Assembly (NCBI GenBank): GCA_009176605.1
Contig: SEYY01006627.1
Span: 17,501 to 46,202 of the forward strand
DNA from: Armadillidium nasatum
Taxonomy: Eukaryota; Arthropoda; Malacostraca; Isopoda; Armadillidiidae
Direction: 5' to 3'
DNA: 28,702 nucleotides
The translations under genes were made by a program, and so were the position numbers. A model generated the notes under the pieces. It did no database searches. It saw nothing but the letters and a program-made list of their open reading frames with translations, and was not told the DNA's origin. Positions 1-14,975 of this stretch are shown here, one piece after another (the stretch's first letter is position 1; every line of letters begins with the position of its first letter).

Positions 1-1
1 G

Positions 2-682
2 CGTGAACTTTACATTAGTGATCGTGATTCGTCATTTCAGTATAAAATTGATACCGAGGACAAAATTTATTTAATAGCGGATAATTTAGCAAAGTCAGTA
101 ACTCCATCCGTTGCTAGCGAAGAATCAGTTTCTCCCACAGTAAACCCCTCTGAAAATAGTAGTGCTAACACCCCTGATAGGGCTAGGCCTAGTTTAAATT
201 TATATAGGAGTGCAAAAGAACCCTCTATTCAGATAGGTAGATTTGAAGGAGATGAGGATGACAAGTTAGCTTTCTCTCGATTCTTAGCGAAATTTAAAGC
301 CCTTATTGATAATAACGCTATTTACTCTGATGAAGAGAAACTTATTCATTTAATAAGTAATTTAGGGAATACTGCTTATGATATGGTTAAGCATCTTAGT
401 CCTGAAGGACCTAATTATAAAGTTGCGTTAGATATTTTGAAATCGGAGTACCTTGATAAAGAATTTATTGCTGAGAAGATTTTTCAACAGTTATATGAAA
501 TCCGTGCCCCGCCAGATAATAATTTAGCAGCTTTGAAGGGTTATCTTAATGAAATGAAAGTTTTGACCTATGACCTTAAGTCATATGGTTTTGATTTCCT
601 TATACCCGAGACACCAGGTTTTAAAATGATTAGTTCAATGATAATTTATGTTACCTCCAAAATTCAAGAATGCACTTATTGA
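2..682 (+). pseudogene. Bel/Pao gag, N-terminal part (DUF1759-like capsid region)
   Basis: The frame is open from base 2 to the stop at 682, so the start lies outside the window. After a Ser/Pro-rich stretch, the segment around 230-380 (IGRFEGDEDDKLAFSRF, then a run ending EEKLIHLISNLG) matches the DUF1759 pattern of Bel/Pao gag: F-x-G-D, an aromatic-rich helix, then E/D-K-x-x-x-L. The part from 383 continues with a helical region (YKVALDILKSEYLDKEFIAE), also typical. The product would be the structural gag protein that packages element RNA. The frame fails at about 640-650, where homologous sequence continues in another frame (next entry), most simply by a one-base indel. Confidence 0.85.
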
Positions 683-1067
683 GAAAGTCCAAAATAATTT
701 CCCTAGTATCCTAGAAGTTTTTGATCATTCTCCTACTTTACTAAAACGCTTGGAGTTAGGGCAAAGACCACAGCATCAGCCTAAGCATGATAACTTTAAG
801 AATAATAGATTTGGTAAGCCTTATAATAATAGTAATTGTAAAAATAACAATTATGGTTATAAGTATAATAAATTTGCCAATGATGATAGTGGTAGCCAAA
901 ATAACTTTAGTAATGATGAATTTTCTGGTAATAGTGAAACTAGGGCTACCCTAGAAAACTTTAAGACTACCCAAAAATCTTCCAAATCTAATTTTGTTCA
1001 TAGTAAAACTAATGCATCCAATCGTGCTTTCCCTTGTAAATTTTGTAATGGTGCTGGTCATCTATGA
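648..1067 (+). pseudogene. Bel/Pao gag, middle part and first half of zinc knuckle
   Basis: This segment continues gag in a shifted frame (LPPKFKNALIEKVQNNF), followed by a long Asn/Lys/Ser-rich low-complexity linker and the first half of a zinc knuckle (CKFCNGAGH) at its C-terminal end. The stop at 1067 falls inside the knuckle; the remaining cysteine is in the frame starting at 1064. Asn-rich linkers before the knuckles are usual for gag. The 4-bp overlap with the next ORF could suggest programmed frameshifting, but splitting a zinc knuckle argues for mutation. Confidence 0.75.
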
Positions 1068-1537
1068 ATAAATGTCCGGCTTATCCGGACCTTGAATCTA
1101 GGCTTCAAAGGTGTGATCAATTAAATATTTGTAGATTTTGCTCTAGTGCTAAGCATGCGACAGAAGATTGTCCTGGTCATCATGATAACTTTTTAGATTA
1201 TGCTTGCATGTACTGTAACCTTCATACACACATATCTGCTTTATGTGAGAAGGGGCATTCTAAAAAGAATGATGGTCAAACTATGTCTTACCTTTGTATT
1301 AACTATAGTAATGGGGAACAAAACTATCTTCTGCCTTTTGTAGAAATTACTTTACATCATAGAGGTAAACAATGTAAAATATTAGCTTTAATCGACTCGG
1401 GAAGTCAGCGTAGTTACCTTAGCTCTAAAGCAGCTAAACAACTTTTAGATTTAAAATCTTTGCATAGTGTCAATTATGATGTGCATAGTTTTGTTGCTTC
1501 TAAAGAAAAATCCTTCTTTCTTAGCTCTTTTAATTAA
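1064..1537 (+). pseudogene. Bel/Pao gag-pol: zinc knuckles and aspartic protease N-terminal part
   Basis: Two perfect C-x2-C-x4-H-x4-C knuckles are visible at residues 23-36 (CRFCSSAKHATEDC) and 48-61 (CMYCNLHTHISALC); such knuckles bind RNA. The retroviral-type aspartic protease follows, with its active-site motif LIDSGSQRSY (catalytic Asp at residue 111). In Bel/Pao elements this protease (DUF1758/Asp protease clan) processes the gag-pol polyprotein. The frame ends at 1537, and weak protease-like sequence (DLPGRKQF and beyond) continues in another frame. The ATG at 1064 is a by-product of the frame break, not a genuine start. Confidence 0.85.
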
Positions 1538-1639
1538 TATAGATTTACCTGGTAGAAAACAATTTCCCTTTTCTTTGCTTATAGATGAATCTTTTGATAT
1601 TAAATTCAAATACCAGGTTTAAAAGTTGCTTTTGAAAAC

Positions 1640-2104
1640 TTGAATAAACTTGGATATAGAATTAATGCAATGCATGATTATAAAGAATCTGTTGAGTTAA
1701 ACGCATTAATTGGTATTGATTTGTTACAATATTTGCCTCCCTTTAAGTTTGAAAAATGTATGAATGGTACATGCTTTAAAATTGGTCAAAATATTGTACC
1801 GTTTGGGGATATTAATATTTTCCTTTATTCTGACCAAATTGCTAAATTAAACTCCATCATTAATGGAACTGGAGTATCTTGTGAAAAAGTTGCCAGTTCC
1901 TCTTTTGTTAACCAAGTTTTAAGTCAATCTGTTTCTTACTTTAATCCTTCAATGAGTAAATTTGATGATAATGTTCATAAAGTACCTGTACCAATGCATT
2001 TAGATATTAGATTTGAGCACAGCGGTAATACTAGCCCTAAAATTGCAGAATCTCATATTAATTTGAGTTCTCTGCATAATGCTTATTCTGATGTACAGTC
2101 GTGA
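1640..2104 (+). pseudogene. Bel/Pao protease-distal segment, copy 1
   Basis: Contains LIGIDLLQYLPP and FKIGQNIVPFGDI, which correspond to ILGTDILQFFPS and the IPFGNV segment in the second Bel/Pao element at about 11826-11930. It is therefore the C-terminal part of the protease domain plus the linker towards RT. It would be in one piece up to 2092, where the inverted-repeat transposon interrupts it; the stop at 2104 lies inside the insertion. Frame 2 resumes after the insertion, shifted only by the inserted length. Confidence 0.7.
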
Positions 2105-2310
2105 ACAAAAGTTCGTTCCTATTAAGCTGGAAATAAATATTTATATAAAATGGAGATCATTTCATAAAAGCTCTATTTTGAATAAAAAGAGAATAAAAAC
2201 ATTGAGAGGGGCTTAATTGAACTGTGATTGGCTGAATCTGAAATGATCTCCATTTTATATAAATATTTATTTCCAGCTTAATAGGAACGAACTTCTGTTC
2301 ACGACTGTAC
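2093..2310. mobile_element. Non-autonomous inverted-repeat transposon (MITE 1) with 5-bp target duplication
   Basis: Two arms, 2093-2164 and 2239-2310, are reverse complements over 72 bp with one mismatch (71/72), separated by a 74-bp AT-rich centre without coding capacity. Outer ends read GTACAGTCGTGAAC... inward. The bases CTGAT occur directly outside both ends (2088-2092 and 2311-2315), a perfect 5-bp target-site duplication. Conceptual removal of the element and one CTGAT leaves the retrotransposon frame uninterrupted across the site, which is independent support for the boundaries. The superfamily is not clear: a 5-bp duplication is known for Transib, but the ends do not look like Transib. 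Confidence 0.88.
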
Positions 2311-2315
2311 CTGAT

Positions 2316-2958
2316 TTAGTTTCTCCCAAAGAAAAATATTGCGTGCTTGGCGCTTTTGATATTAAATTTGAAGTATTTGGTTTAAAAATGAGCTTTGATA
2401 AATTAAAACTGGGACATAGTATTAACTCATTGCATGATTTGCAAGATTCTAAAGATTTTGTTGAATTAACTGCCTTTATAAAGGTAAATGTATTGCAACC
2501 TTTATCTCCTTTCAAAATTGAAAGAATTTATTAATGTGGTTTGCTTTAAAATTGAATTAAATATGTTGCCCTTTTGGGATATTAATTATTTACTTTATAC
2601 TACACAATTACCTAGTAAATTTAACTTTTATTGGGAGATTGATCCTCTCATCATGCTTTGTTACTTTAAAATTTTGCCAGAAGAATTTTCTGCCCTTAAT
2701 AAATTTATCCAAGTGACTTTTTATATTTTTAAATTCAGGTTTCTTATAGTAGTGGATATTATCCATTACAAGTGTGCCTTGCTTGGTTTGATATGTTGCA
2801 GGCTAGTTGCCTATTCTAAAATTGAAATCTTGAAAATTGAATATAATGCCAAGCCTATTTTACCATTTTTTGAACATTTTAATTTTGTGTGTGATGAACT
2901 TACTTTCTCCATCATTGTAGAATTTCTAAGTTTTCTCATTTTGATTTTGTTAGTTTAA
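2316..2958 (+). pseudogene. Bel/Pao A, diverged second copy of the protease-distal segment
   Basis: Translation from about 2343 (FDIKFEVFGLKMSFDKLKLG, then INSLHDLQDSKDFVEL and VLQPLSPFKIER) aligns with copy 1 (KLGYRINAMHDYKESVEL, LLQYLPPFKFEK). After a frameshift near 2530 the pairing continues with CFKIELNMLPFWDI against CFKIGQNIVPFGDI. The unit is thus a direct duplication about 750 bp downstream of copy 1. From about 2650 to 2958 the frame stays open but nothing is recognisable. No RT motif is present. Whether the duplication arose inside the element or from nesting of two related copies is not decided. Confidence 0.6.
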
Positions 2959-7593
<4,635 letters not shown>

Positions 7594-7609
7594 TTGGAGG
7601 CATAGCGGT

Positions 7610-7830
7610 GGGACGCAAACAACCTGAAGGATGCAAACACCCTGAAACGATGCAAACAACCTGAGGAATAGAAACAACCAGAAGGACGAGAAGCAACCAG
7701 AGGGATAGAAACAACTTGAAAAGATAGAAACAACCAAGAAGGACAGAAACAAACCAATGAGATTAAAACAACCAGAAAGACCGAAACAACCAGAAAGGAT
7801 CAAACAACTTGAAAATATTAGAAACACCTA
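7610..7830. repeat. Degenerate 18-20-bp minisatellite, about 12 units
   Basis: Successive units follow the pattern GAYAGAAACAACCAGAAG with length 18-20 bp, for example GATGCAAACAACCTGAGG, AATAGAAACAACCAGAAG and GACCGAAACAACCAGAAAG. Nearly every unit keeps the core AAACAACC/T. On the minus strand the array gives Ser/Cys/Phe-rich ORFs that are by-products of the repeat. Confidence 0.85.
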
Positions 7831-8436
7831 GTAAAGTTCTTCAATATTTGAAACTGAGAGAAGGATGTTGATGTTTATTCGTATCATTATATTTTCCTTC
7901 AAATCTTATCTAAGCTGAATTCGTCATGGTGAATGAACATTACGGGAAGATACGAGAAACTTTGTGTTTGATTGGACAGCTTAAAAACCTGATCCATCAT
8001 GGTAGGCTCCGCGGAAAAGTTTTCACGTGAACGCAGTTCAAATGGTTATGCCACCTTTGGGAGCACACCATTGTGAAACAGCTCACAGTTGCTTACGCTC
8101 TGTGGGAACTACAATAGTGGGAGCTCCGTCACTATTGTACTCAGGGATCGCAGAATGGTTACTGATTAATATCCAGTTCTCTTGGATTTTATTTCTCGAG
8201 TATTATTATTGGATGTTCAGGAATTTGAATTTTGATTGGACAGCTTGAAAACCTATTAGACGACATACATCGAAGATAAGGGATATTTTTTGTTCATCTA
8301 TTTAGGATCATATTTTTTGTTATTATGTTCTTCTCTCAAGGATTATCTGAAGACGAATATTATTTAGTCAAAATTTCATCTAGGATGTTTACTTTACAAT
8401 TATTTTGAGCACAAAATACATTTTTAAAGGGAGGCA
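7831..8436. other. Unrecognised sequence with a separated 24-bp direct repeat
   Basis: No domain was recognised. Two near-identical copies (23/24) beginning TTTGATTGGACAGCTT lie at 7967-7990 and 8231-8254. A perfect 10-bp stem with a 10-bp loop (arms TACAATAGTG and CACTATTGTA) is at 8110-8139. The small ORF at 8027-8248 has no family resemblance I can name. It could be internal sequence of the possible LTR element to its right. Confidence 0.4.
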
Positions 8437-9117
8437 TGTAAAGTTCAATTTTTATTTAAAAGAGAACTTTTCTGTCTTTCTTAAAAATGTATTGTGTGAT
8501 TTATGAATGAAAATAAAATTTTATTTACATTCATAAACAGCTTCAAAATTTGTAATATTTTAATATTTGTTAATTTTTTAGTTTTCGGATAGTAAAATTA
8601 ATTTTCTTATTGTTAAAATCTCGTAGTAGACTTAGTTCCTACGATTATAAATGGTTGAGAAATTTATATAACAGACAATCAATGAGAGGCCGCATTATAT
8701 AAAAGAAGAATGATCCATGGACAACGATTCTAGATGGTCAGTCAAGATTGATAGCTCAAGATTGAAGATATCTCCGAACGAGAAGAATTCCTGAAGAAAT
8801 TAGCTAAAAAGAAGAATTATATGGAGCTCTCAGCTATATGGCGAGAGTAATCTCTAACTATATGGTGGAGGTAAATTAAATCCATTCATCAAGGATAAAA
8901 AGAGACAGGAATCAATGAGAAGAACTTTATAATTAAAAGATCCTCTACAATTATATAAAGGTTGTGAACTCATCGTAACATCTCCGAAGAGAGTTCTCGG
9001 TCATCGAACTACGCTACCTTAAATTTATTTATGTATTCTTTCATTAAATCAAGAGAATTAAAGATGTCCTCTTTCAGAAGAGTTGTATATTATTCTACTC
9101 AACTATTACTATTATCA
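8437..9117 (+). repeat. Possible LTR of an unidentified retrotransposon
   Basis: A purine tract AAAGGGAGG (8426-8434) precedes a TG at 8437, TATATAAAGG occurs at about 8953, and a CA lies at 9116-9117 after an AT-rich region. This is the general shape of a polypurine tract followed by a 3' LTR. No partner LTR, target duplication or coding region was found, so the call is weak. A near-perfect palindrome (19-bp arms, one mismatch, no loop) is at 8500-8537. Confidence 0.22.
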
Positions 9118-9167
9118 GGTTGTCTACGTAATTTTAAAATAAAGAAACTAACCATCTTAGAAAAAAA

Positions 9168-9728
<561 letters not shown>

Positions 9729-9974
9729 TTATCGAAGAATCGATACGGAGGGTAAAGTATCGAAATATCGCCTTTAAAAATATCATCATTACTTTTTCGA
9801 TACTATCGTAAAAAAATATCGATTTCGATATATATTGAAACTCTTTAGGCATTACTAGTTCAAACCATAGATTTCTATCTAGGGATGTCGATATTGAAAA
9901 GATATCGATATATCGATCATCGATAATTTTGAACAAATATCAAATTGGCTTCGATACTATCGGATTAAAAATAT

Positions 9975-9977
<3 letters not shown>
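9729..9977. mobile_element. TATCGATA-rich hAT-like terminal sequence, copy 1 (with a second partial copy)
   Basis: From 9880 the sequence begins TAGGGATG and continues with ATCGATATATCGAT, AATATCAAATTG and CGATACTATCGG, ending at the TA array at 9978. The same order occurs at 26156-26287, so the two are copies of one element. The block at about 9729-9835 repeats its inner part (CGATACTATCG followed by AAAAAAATATCG). TAGGGATG resembles hAT terminal inverted repeats, and palindromic subterminal repeats such as ATCGAT are usual in hAT ends. No opposite end was found. Confidence 0.6.
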
Positions 9978-10980
<1,003 letters not shown>

Positions 10981-11011
10981 TTATTATTTCAATTTTAAAA
11001 TTACGCTAGCC

Positions 11012-11390
11012 TAACGCTAAAACTCAATTTAAAAAATCTTTTAAAGCAAATTCATTACAAAATTTTGTAACAAATATTAATCATGTTAAGGCATCTAAAA
11101 ATAATGATGCAAAAGGTGAACCTAGAATGTATAATGTATGCAAATTGTGTCAGCTTAAAAATCACCCATTGTACAACTGGGATAAATATAATACTGTTGC
11201 ACTAAGAGTTGAACGTGCAAAGGTTTTAAATTTATGCACCAGATGTGCAGGTATTGGTCATAATTCTGATACTTGTTTTGGTAAAAATAATAAATTAAGG
11301 TTTAATTGTTTTAAATGCAAAGAACACTACACATATAACTGCTTTTGTCCTCAAAATTTGAGGCAAATGAAACTAAAAATGATACAGTAA
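11012..11390 (+). pseudogene. Bel/Pao B gag remnant with zinc knuckles
   Basis: The frame is open from about 11012. It contains CKLCQLKNH at residues 5-13 (counted from the ATG at 11127), a perfect C-x2-C-x4-H-x4-C knuckle CTRCAGIGHNSDTC at residues 37-50, and a further Cys/His cluster FNCFKCKEH. The spacing and the segment between knuckles (YNTVALRVERAKVLNLC) are typical of Bel/Pao gag C-termini. The DUF1759 capsid part present in element A (2-682) is absent: only about 30 bases separate the 5' LTR from this frame. That indicates an internal deletion of roughly 1 kb. Confidence 0.85.
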
Positions 11391-11560
11391 ACAGTCTGTG
11401 TATAACTTTTCAACAACAAGCAGATAGAGTTTATTTATTGCCAACTATTTCAATTGATTTAATAAGAGGCAATAAAAAGGTGACTGTAAGAAGTATACTG
11501 GATAGTGGTAGCCAGAGATCATATGTATCTAAGGATATATTAAGTCATATTAATTCCTGA
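11345..11560 (+). pseudogene. Bel/Pao B aspartic protease, N-terminal part
   Basis: Residues 30-60 read YLLPTISIDLIRGNKK then SILDSGSQRSYVS, the aspartic protease active site with catalytic Asp at residue 53. It nearly equals the corresponding site in element A (LIDSGSQRSYLS). The ORF overlaps the gag remnant by 46 bp in another frame, and the stop at 11558-11560 breaks the domain. Confidence 0.87.
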
Positions 11561-11579
11561 TTATAATAATTTATATGGT

Positions 11580-12368
11580 ATGAAATTGAATGTACAAACA
11601 TTCATTGGTAAAGAACAAAGAGAGTTTAAACAACTTCTTTTAGGTATTAAGATTTCAGATATGGATGTTTTTAGCATGCCATTTTTAGTAGATGAGAATT
11701 TAAATTTAAATTATACAGTAGATGGTGTTAATGAAGTTATTCATGAATTTAAAAAACAAGGTGTTCCCCTTGCTGATTCTGCATTTAATGTTGAGGAAGA
11801 TAATAATAATTTTCATATACAAGCTATATTAGGCACTGACATATTACAATTTTTTCCTTCCCTTGAATTAGTTTCAATAATGTAGGGCAGTTGCTTTAAA
11901 GTAGTTGATAAATATATCCCTTTTGGTAATGTACAAAACTTTTTGCATAGAAAACAAAATATTGCTTTAAATAATATTAAAAATGTAATATCTCCTAAAA
12001 CAGATGTAGAGTCAAGCATGGTGAATGATACTGTAGTTAATCTTATATTAAACCCCAATAAAAGTTATTTTCATCCTTTTGAAAATATTCTCATAGATTC
12101 TGAGGTTGAAAATGGCCTAGAATACTTATTTTCTATGGAATCTGTAGGTATTCCCTCTAATAATAATGATGACATATCTAATTATGATGCTGAAATGGTA
12201 AGTAAGTTTAAAGAAGGGATTTCATTTAAAGATGGTCACTATCATGTGACACTCCCTTGGAAACAAGAGTTAATAAAAAGAGTTCCTTCTAATTTTGACA
12301 TTTCATTAAAGGTTTTAAATAGAGTATATAATAAATTAATTAGTCAAAACCTAGTGACTGCATTATGA
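11580..12368 (+). pseudogene. Bel/Pao B protease C-terminal part and linker to RT
   Basis: One frame is interrupted by a single in-frame TAG at 11883-11885. Before it lies the protease C-terminal segment with ILGTDILQFFPS. After it come CFKVVDKYIPFGNVQNF and then the pre-RT region FKDGHYHVTLPWK at about 12223-12261, a conserved Bel/Pao sequence just before the RT fingers. The frame ends at 12368, and RT continues in another frame. Confidence 0.83.
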
Positions 12369-12894
12369 TAATGTATTTAAGCAACAACAGGATGATGGTA
12401 TTATAGAGGAAATTAATGTTCCTGAACATAAAAAACATGAATATGTGTTCATACCACACAGACCTGTTATAAGATATGCAGAACAAATAACTACTAAAAT
12501 ACGACCAGTATTTAATTGTTCATTTAAATTGAGTAAACATACTCCTTCTATAAATGAAGCCTCATATTCAGGTTTAGATTTAATGAATTCATTATTGAAG
12601 TTAATGTTTGTTTTTAGAACTAATGATTATGTAATATTAAGTGACATAAAACAGGCATTTTTATCAATAAGATTAAAAGAAGAGTTTGATAAAAATAAAT
12701 TTTGTTTTTTATGGTATAGAAATGATCAATTGATTACTTTTAGATATAATACTATTCTATTTGGATATACAGCATCTCCATTTATTCTTCATTACATTAT
12801 GCAAACATCACATTGAAAAATTTCCCGATGACAAGTGTAAAGAGATTTTGTCTTCTAATTTTTTTGTAGATAACTTTAATATTTACCGGTAATA
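12369..12894 (+). pseudogene. Bel/Pao B reverse transcriptase
   Basis: Conserved RT blocks appear in order: HRPVIR, KIRPVFNCS (about 12496-12525), INEASYSGLDLMNSLL, VILSDIKQAFLSIRL (catalytic first Asp, about 12630-12675), then FGYTASPFIL. After a stop at 12816 the palm motif FFVDNF occurs in another frame with V-D-N at 12866-12874, in the position of Y-V-D-D. Bel/Pao RTs often vary at the fourth position, so this need not be a mutation. RT would copy the element's RNA into DNA in the cytoplasm. Confidence 0.88.
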
Positions 12895-12939
12895 ACACTG
12901 TAGAACTTAACAAACTTTACCATCAGGCCTTATAATTGT

Positions 12940-13329
12940 ATGTATGAAGGTGGCTTCATATTAAGATCTTGGACCACCAATTGTGAAAGTTTGCGAAAGT
13001 GTATGAAAGATGAAAAATTGTTAGTTGAACATGAAAGTGTGTATGAGAAAGTGCTTGGTTATGAATATAAATTGGAAGATGATACTTTGCATGTGTCAGA
13101 AGTAAATTATGGTAATGCCACCACTAAGAGACAAGTACTTTCTGAGACTTCCAAATTGTTTGACCCCTTAGGGTTCACACTACCTTTAAGTATAAGAGGA
13201 AAGTTATTGATGAAAGCTATTTGGTCTGCAAACAAAGAATGGGATGAGGAATTACCTGGAGAGATGATATCTGAATGGGAAAAACTTAAAACCAGACTTA
13301 ATACAATTAAGAAATATACCTTTTCCTAG
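12940..13329 (+). pseudogene. Bel/Pao B Pao-type domain (Peptidase_A17 family) after RT
   Basis: Begins with GGFILRSWTTN, then KVLGYEYKLEDDTL, then TTKRQVLSETSKLFDPLGF and GKLLMKAIWSANKEWDEELP. This is the succession found in the Pao retrotransposon domain (Pfam Peptidase_A17), which joins the RT thumb/connection to RNase H. The name of that family is historical; no protease active site is visible here. The frame ends at 13329. Confidence 0.88.
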
Positions 13330-13846
13330 ACAAGCATTAAATGAGAGTCTAATCTTATGGTTTAAATATTTTTTGTGATAGTTCTTCTTCATGCTATGGG
13401 TTTGTTGCCTATAGTTCTAGTAATGAAAGTAATCAGTTTTTGTTTGCCAAAAGTAAGGTTACACCAGTCAACCCTAAGAGATCTTATAGTATTCCTACTC
13501 TGGAGTTGCTTGGTGTAAATTTGGCTCTTAAATGTTATTGAAACTATTCTTGATTCATATCCTAAATTTATATTTGAATACATAAACATAAGTGTGGACT
13601 CTCAGGTTGTGCTTAACTGGATTCTCACTGGAGAAACTAAGGTTAAAGGGTAGATATGTAAATAATAGATTAAAAGATGTTTTTACATTGATAAATAATA
13701 TTAAGGTAAAATATAATATTAAGTTTTATTTTCATTATGTACATACTGATATAAATCCAGCAGATCTTTTAACTAGAGGTGTTTCATATAAAAAATTTAT
13801 GGAAAATATTGATTTATGGTTATATGCACCCTCATTGGTTAAATAA
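13330..13846 (+). pseudogene. Bel/Pao B RNase H-like region, two frames
   Basis: Around 13380-13540 one frame reads CYGFVAYSSSNE, FAKSKVTPVNPKRSYSIP and TLELLGVNLAL, which match the Bel/Pao RNase H pattern (D-A/S-x-Y-G, AKS-RVAP, IPRLELLAA). After a shift, VDSQVVLNWI (about 13597-13626) gives the next conserved Asp. A further shift gives RYVNNRLKDV, VHTDINPADLLTRGVS and NIDLWLYAPS, the usual end of the domain (the P-A-D-x-x-S/T-R-G motif). RNase H removes RNA from the RNA:DNA hybrid. Confidence 0.82.
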
Positions 13847-14123
13847 AAATCTGGATAACTGGCCAAAATATCCATTATTGTCAGTAGTGCCAGAAATTAA
13901 TAATTATTTCTCTGCTAATATTAATAATGTAAATAAATTCATTGATACCAGTGTTTTTGGTAATAATATAAATAGCAGTGAAAATGAAGTCATGAGTTTA
14001 AATACTATAAATATTAATTTTCAGCCTAATCATAATGAAATTTTAAATATTCATAAATATTCTAATTTTGACAAGGTTATGAATATTACAAAGTATTTAT
14101 ATTTTATATTTTGTAGTATATGA
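13779..14123 (+). pseudogene. Bel/Pao B RNase H-integrase linker
   Basis: Starts in the frame where HPHWLNKNLDNWPKYP follows the NPADLLTRG region; W-x-x-x-P-x-x-W-P is the usual Bel/Pao transition from RNase H. It then becomes Asn-rich without motifs, with FDKVMNITKYLY near the end (a conserved helix, often F-x-K-L-x-R-V-x-A-Y, before integrase). It overlaps the preceding frame, another frameshift. Confidence 0.7.
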
Positions 14124-14975
14124 AAAATGAAGATCCCTATAAAAAGGCTTTAATGTATTGGGTTAAAAGTGTACAAAGTTCTTGTTATTCTAATGAAATA
14201 GAATTTTTAAATTCAGACCCAAAAAGTAAAAATATTCCAGTGTTGGTTAACAACTTAAATTTATTTTTAGATAGTGATGGAATTTTGAGATCAAAGGGAA
14301 GAATATCTAAATGTACTTATTTTAATTATGATGTTCATAATCCAATTATTTTATCTAGATTTCATTATTTTACAACCCTATTGATTTTAAGGTCCCATCA
14401 AAAAGTTCAACACTTAGGTGTTGACAGTACTTTAACACATATAAGGAATCAAGGTTACTGGATTCCCAAGGGTAGAATTGCAGTAAAAAAGGTTCTCAAT
14501 TTGTGTAAATTGTGTAAAAAGATTAATGTTAGAGCTTTTAAATATCCTAAATATACTGACATCCCTAAGCACCATATGAAATTAGTAATACCGTTCAAAT
14601 TTGTGGGTATTGACTATACAGGCCATCTATTTGTAAAAAATGAAAACACTAACACTTCTGAAAAAATGTTAATTTTAATTTTCACTTGCCTAAACATAAG
14701 AGCTATACATTTAGAATTAATTCCAGACATGAGTGTTCCAACATTTCTACTTGCATTTCAACGCTTTTGTAATCACTATACCATTCCAGATTACATATAT
14801 TCAGATAACGCTCGTACATTTAGTAAAGGTGCCAATTTTTTAGCAAAAGCTCTAGAGTCTGATGAATTCAAGCAGGAGTTAAATTCCAATAATATAAAAC
14901 ATGTAAAAATTCCTTTATTTTCTGCCTTGGGTAGGAGCATTTTATGAAAGGCAGATTCGTACAATTAAATCTTGT
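14120..14975 (+). pseudogene. Bel/Pao B integrase, zinc-binding and catalytic core
   Basis: Residues 93-132 form the HHCC zinc finger (H93, H98, C129, C132; H-Q-K-V-Q-H and C-K-L-C). The rve core follows: FVGIDYTGHL with catalytic D165, and YSDNARTF with catalytic D229. The ORF stops at 14947, but in the next frame GAFYERQIR carries the third acidic residue, Glu at 14946-14948, so D,D-35-E is complete at the DNA level apart from one shift. IRSKGRI and HNPIILSRFH upstream are typical. Integrase would insert the cDNA into the nuclear genome. Confidence 0.92.

Noticed and set aside
648-682. Programmed ribosomal frameshift between gag frames of Bel/Pao A
   Set aside because: No slippery heptamer or structure is evident, and similar breaks occur all along the element, including one inside a zinc knuckle.
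2267-2515. Minus-strand ORF of 82 residues
   Set aside because: Antisense shadow across the MITE arm and the Bel/Pao segment.
10981-11003. tRNA primer binding site after the 5' LTR of Bel/Pao B
   Set aside because: The sequence is AT-rich and does not resemble a tRNA 3' end complement; it may have been lost with the gag deletion.
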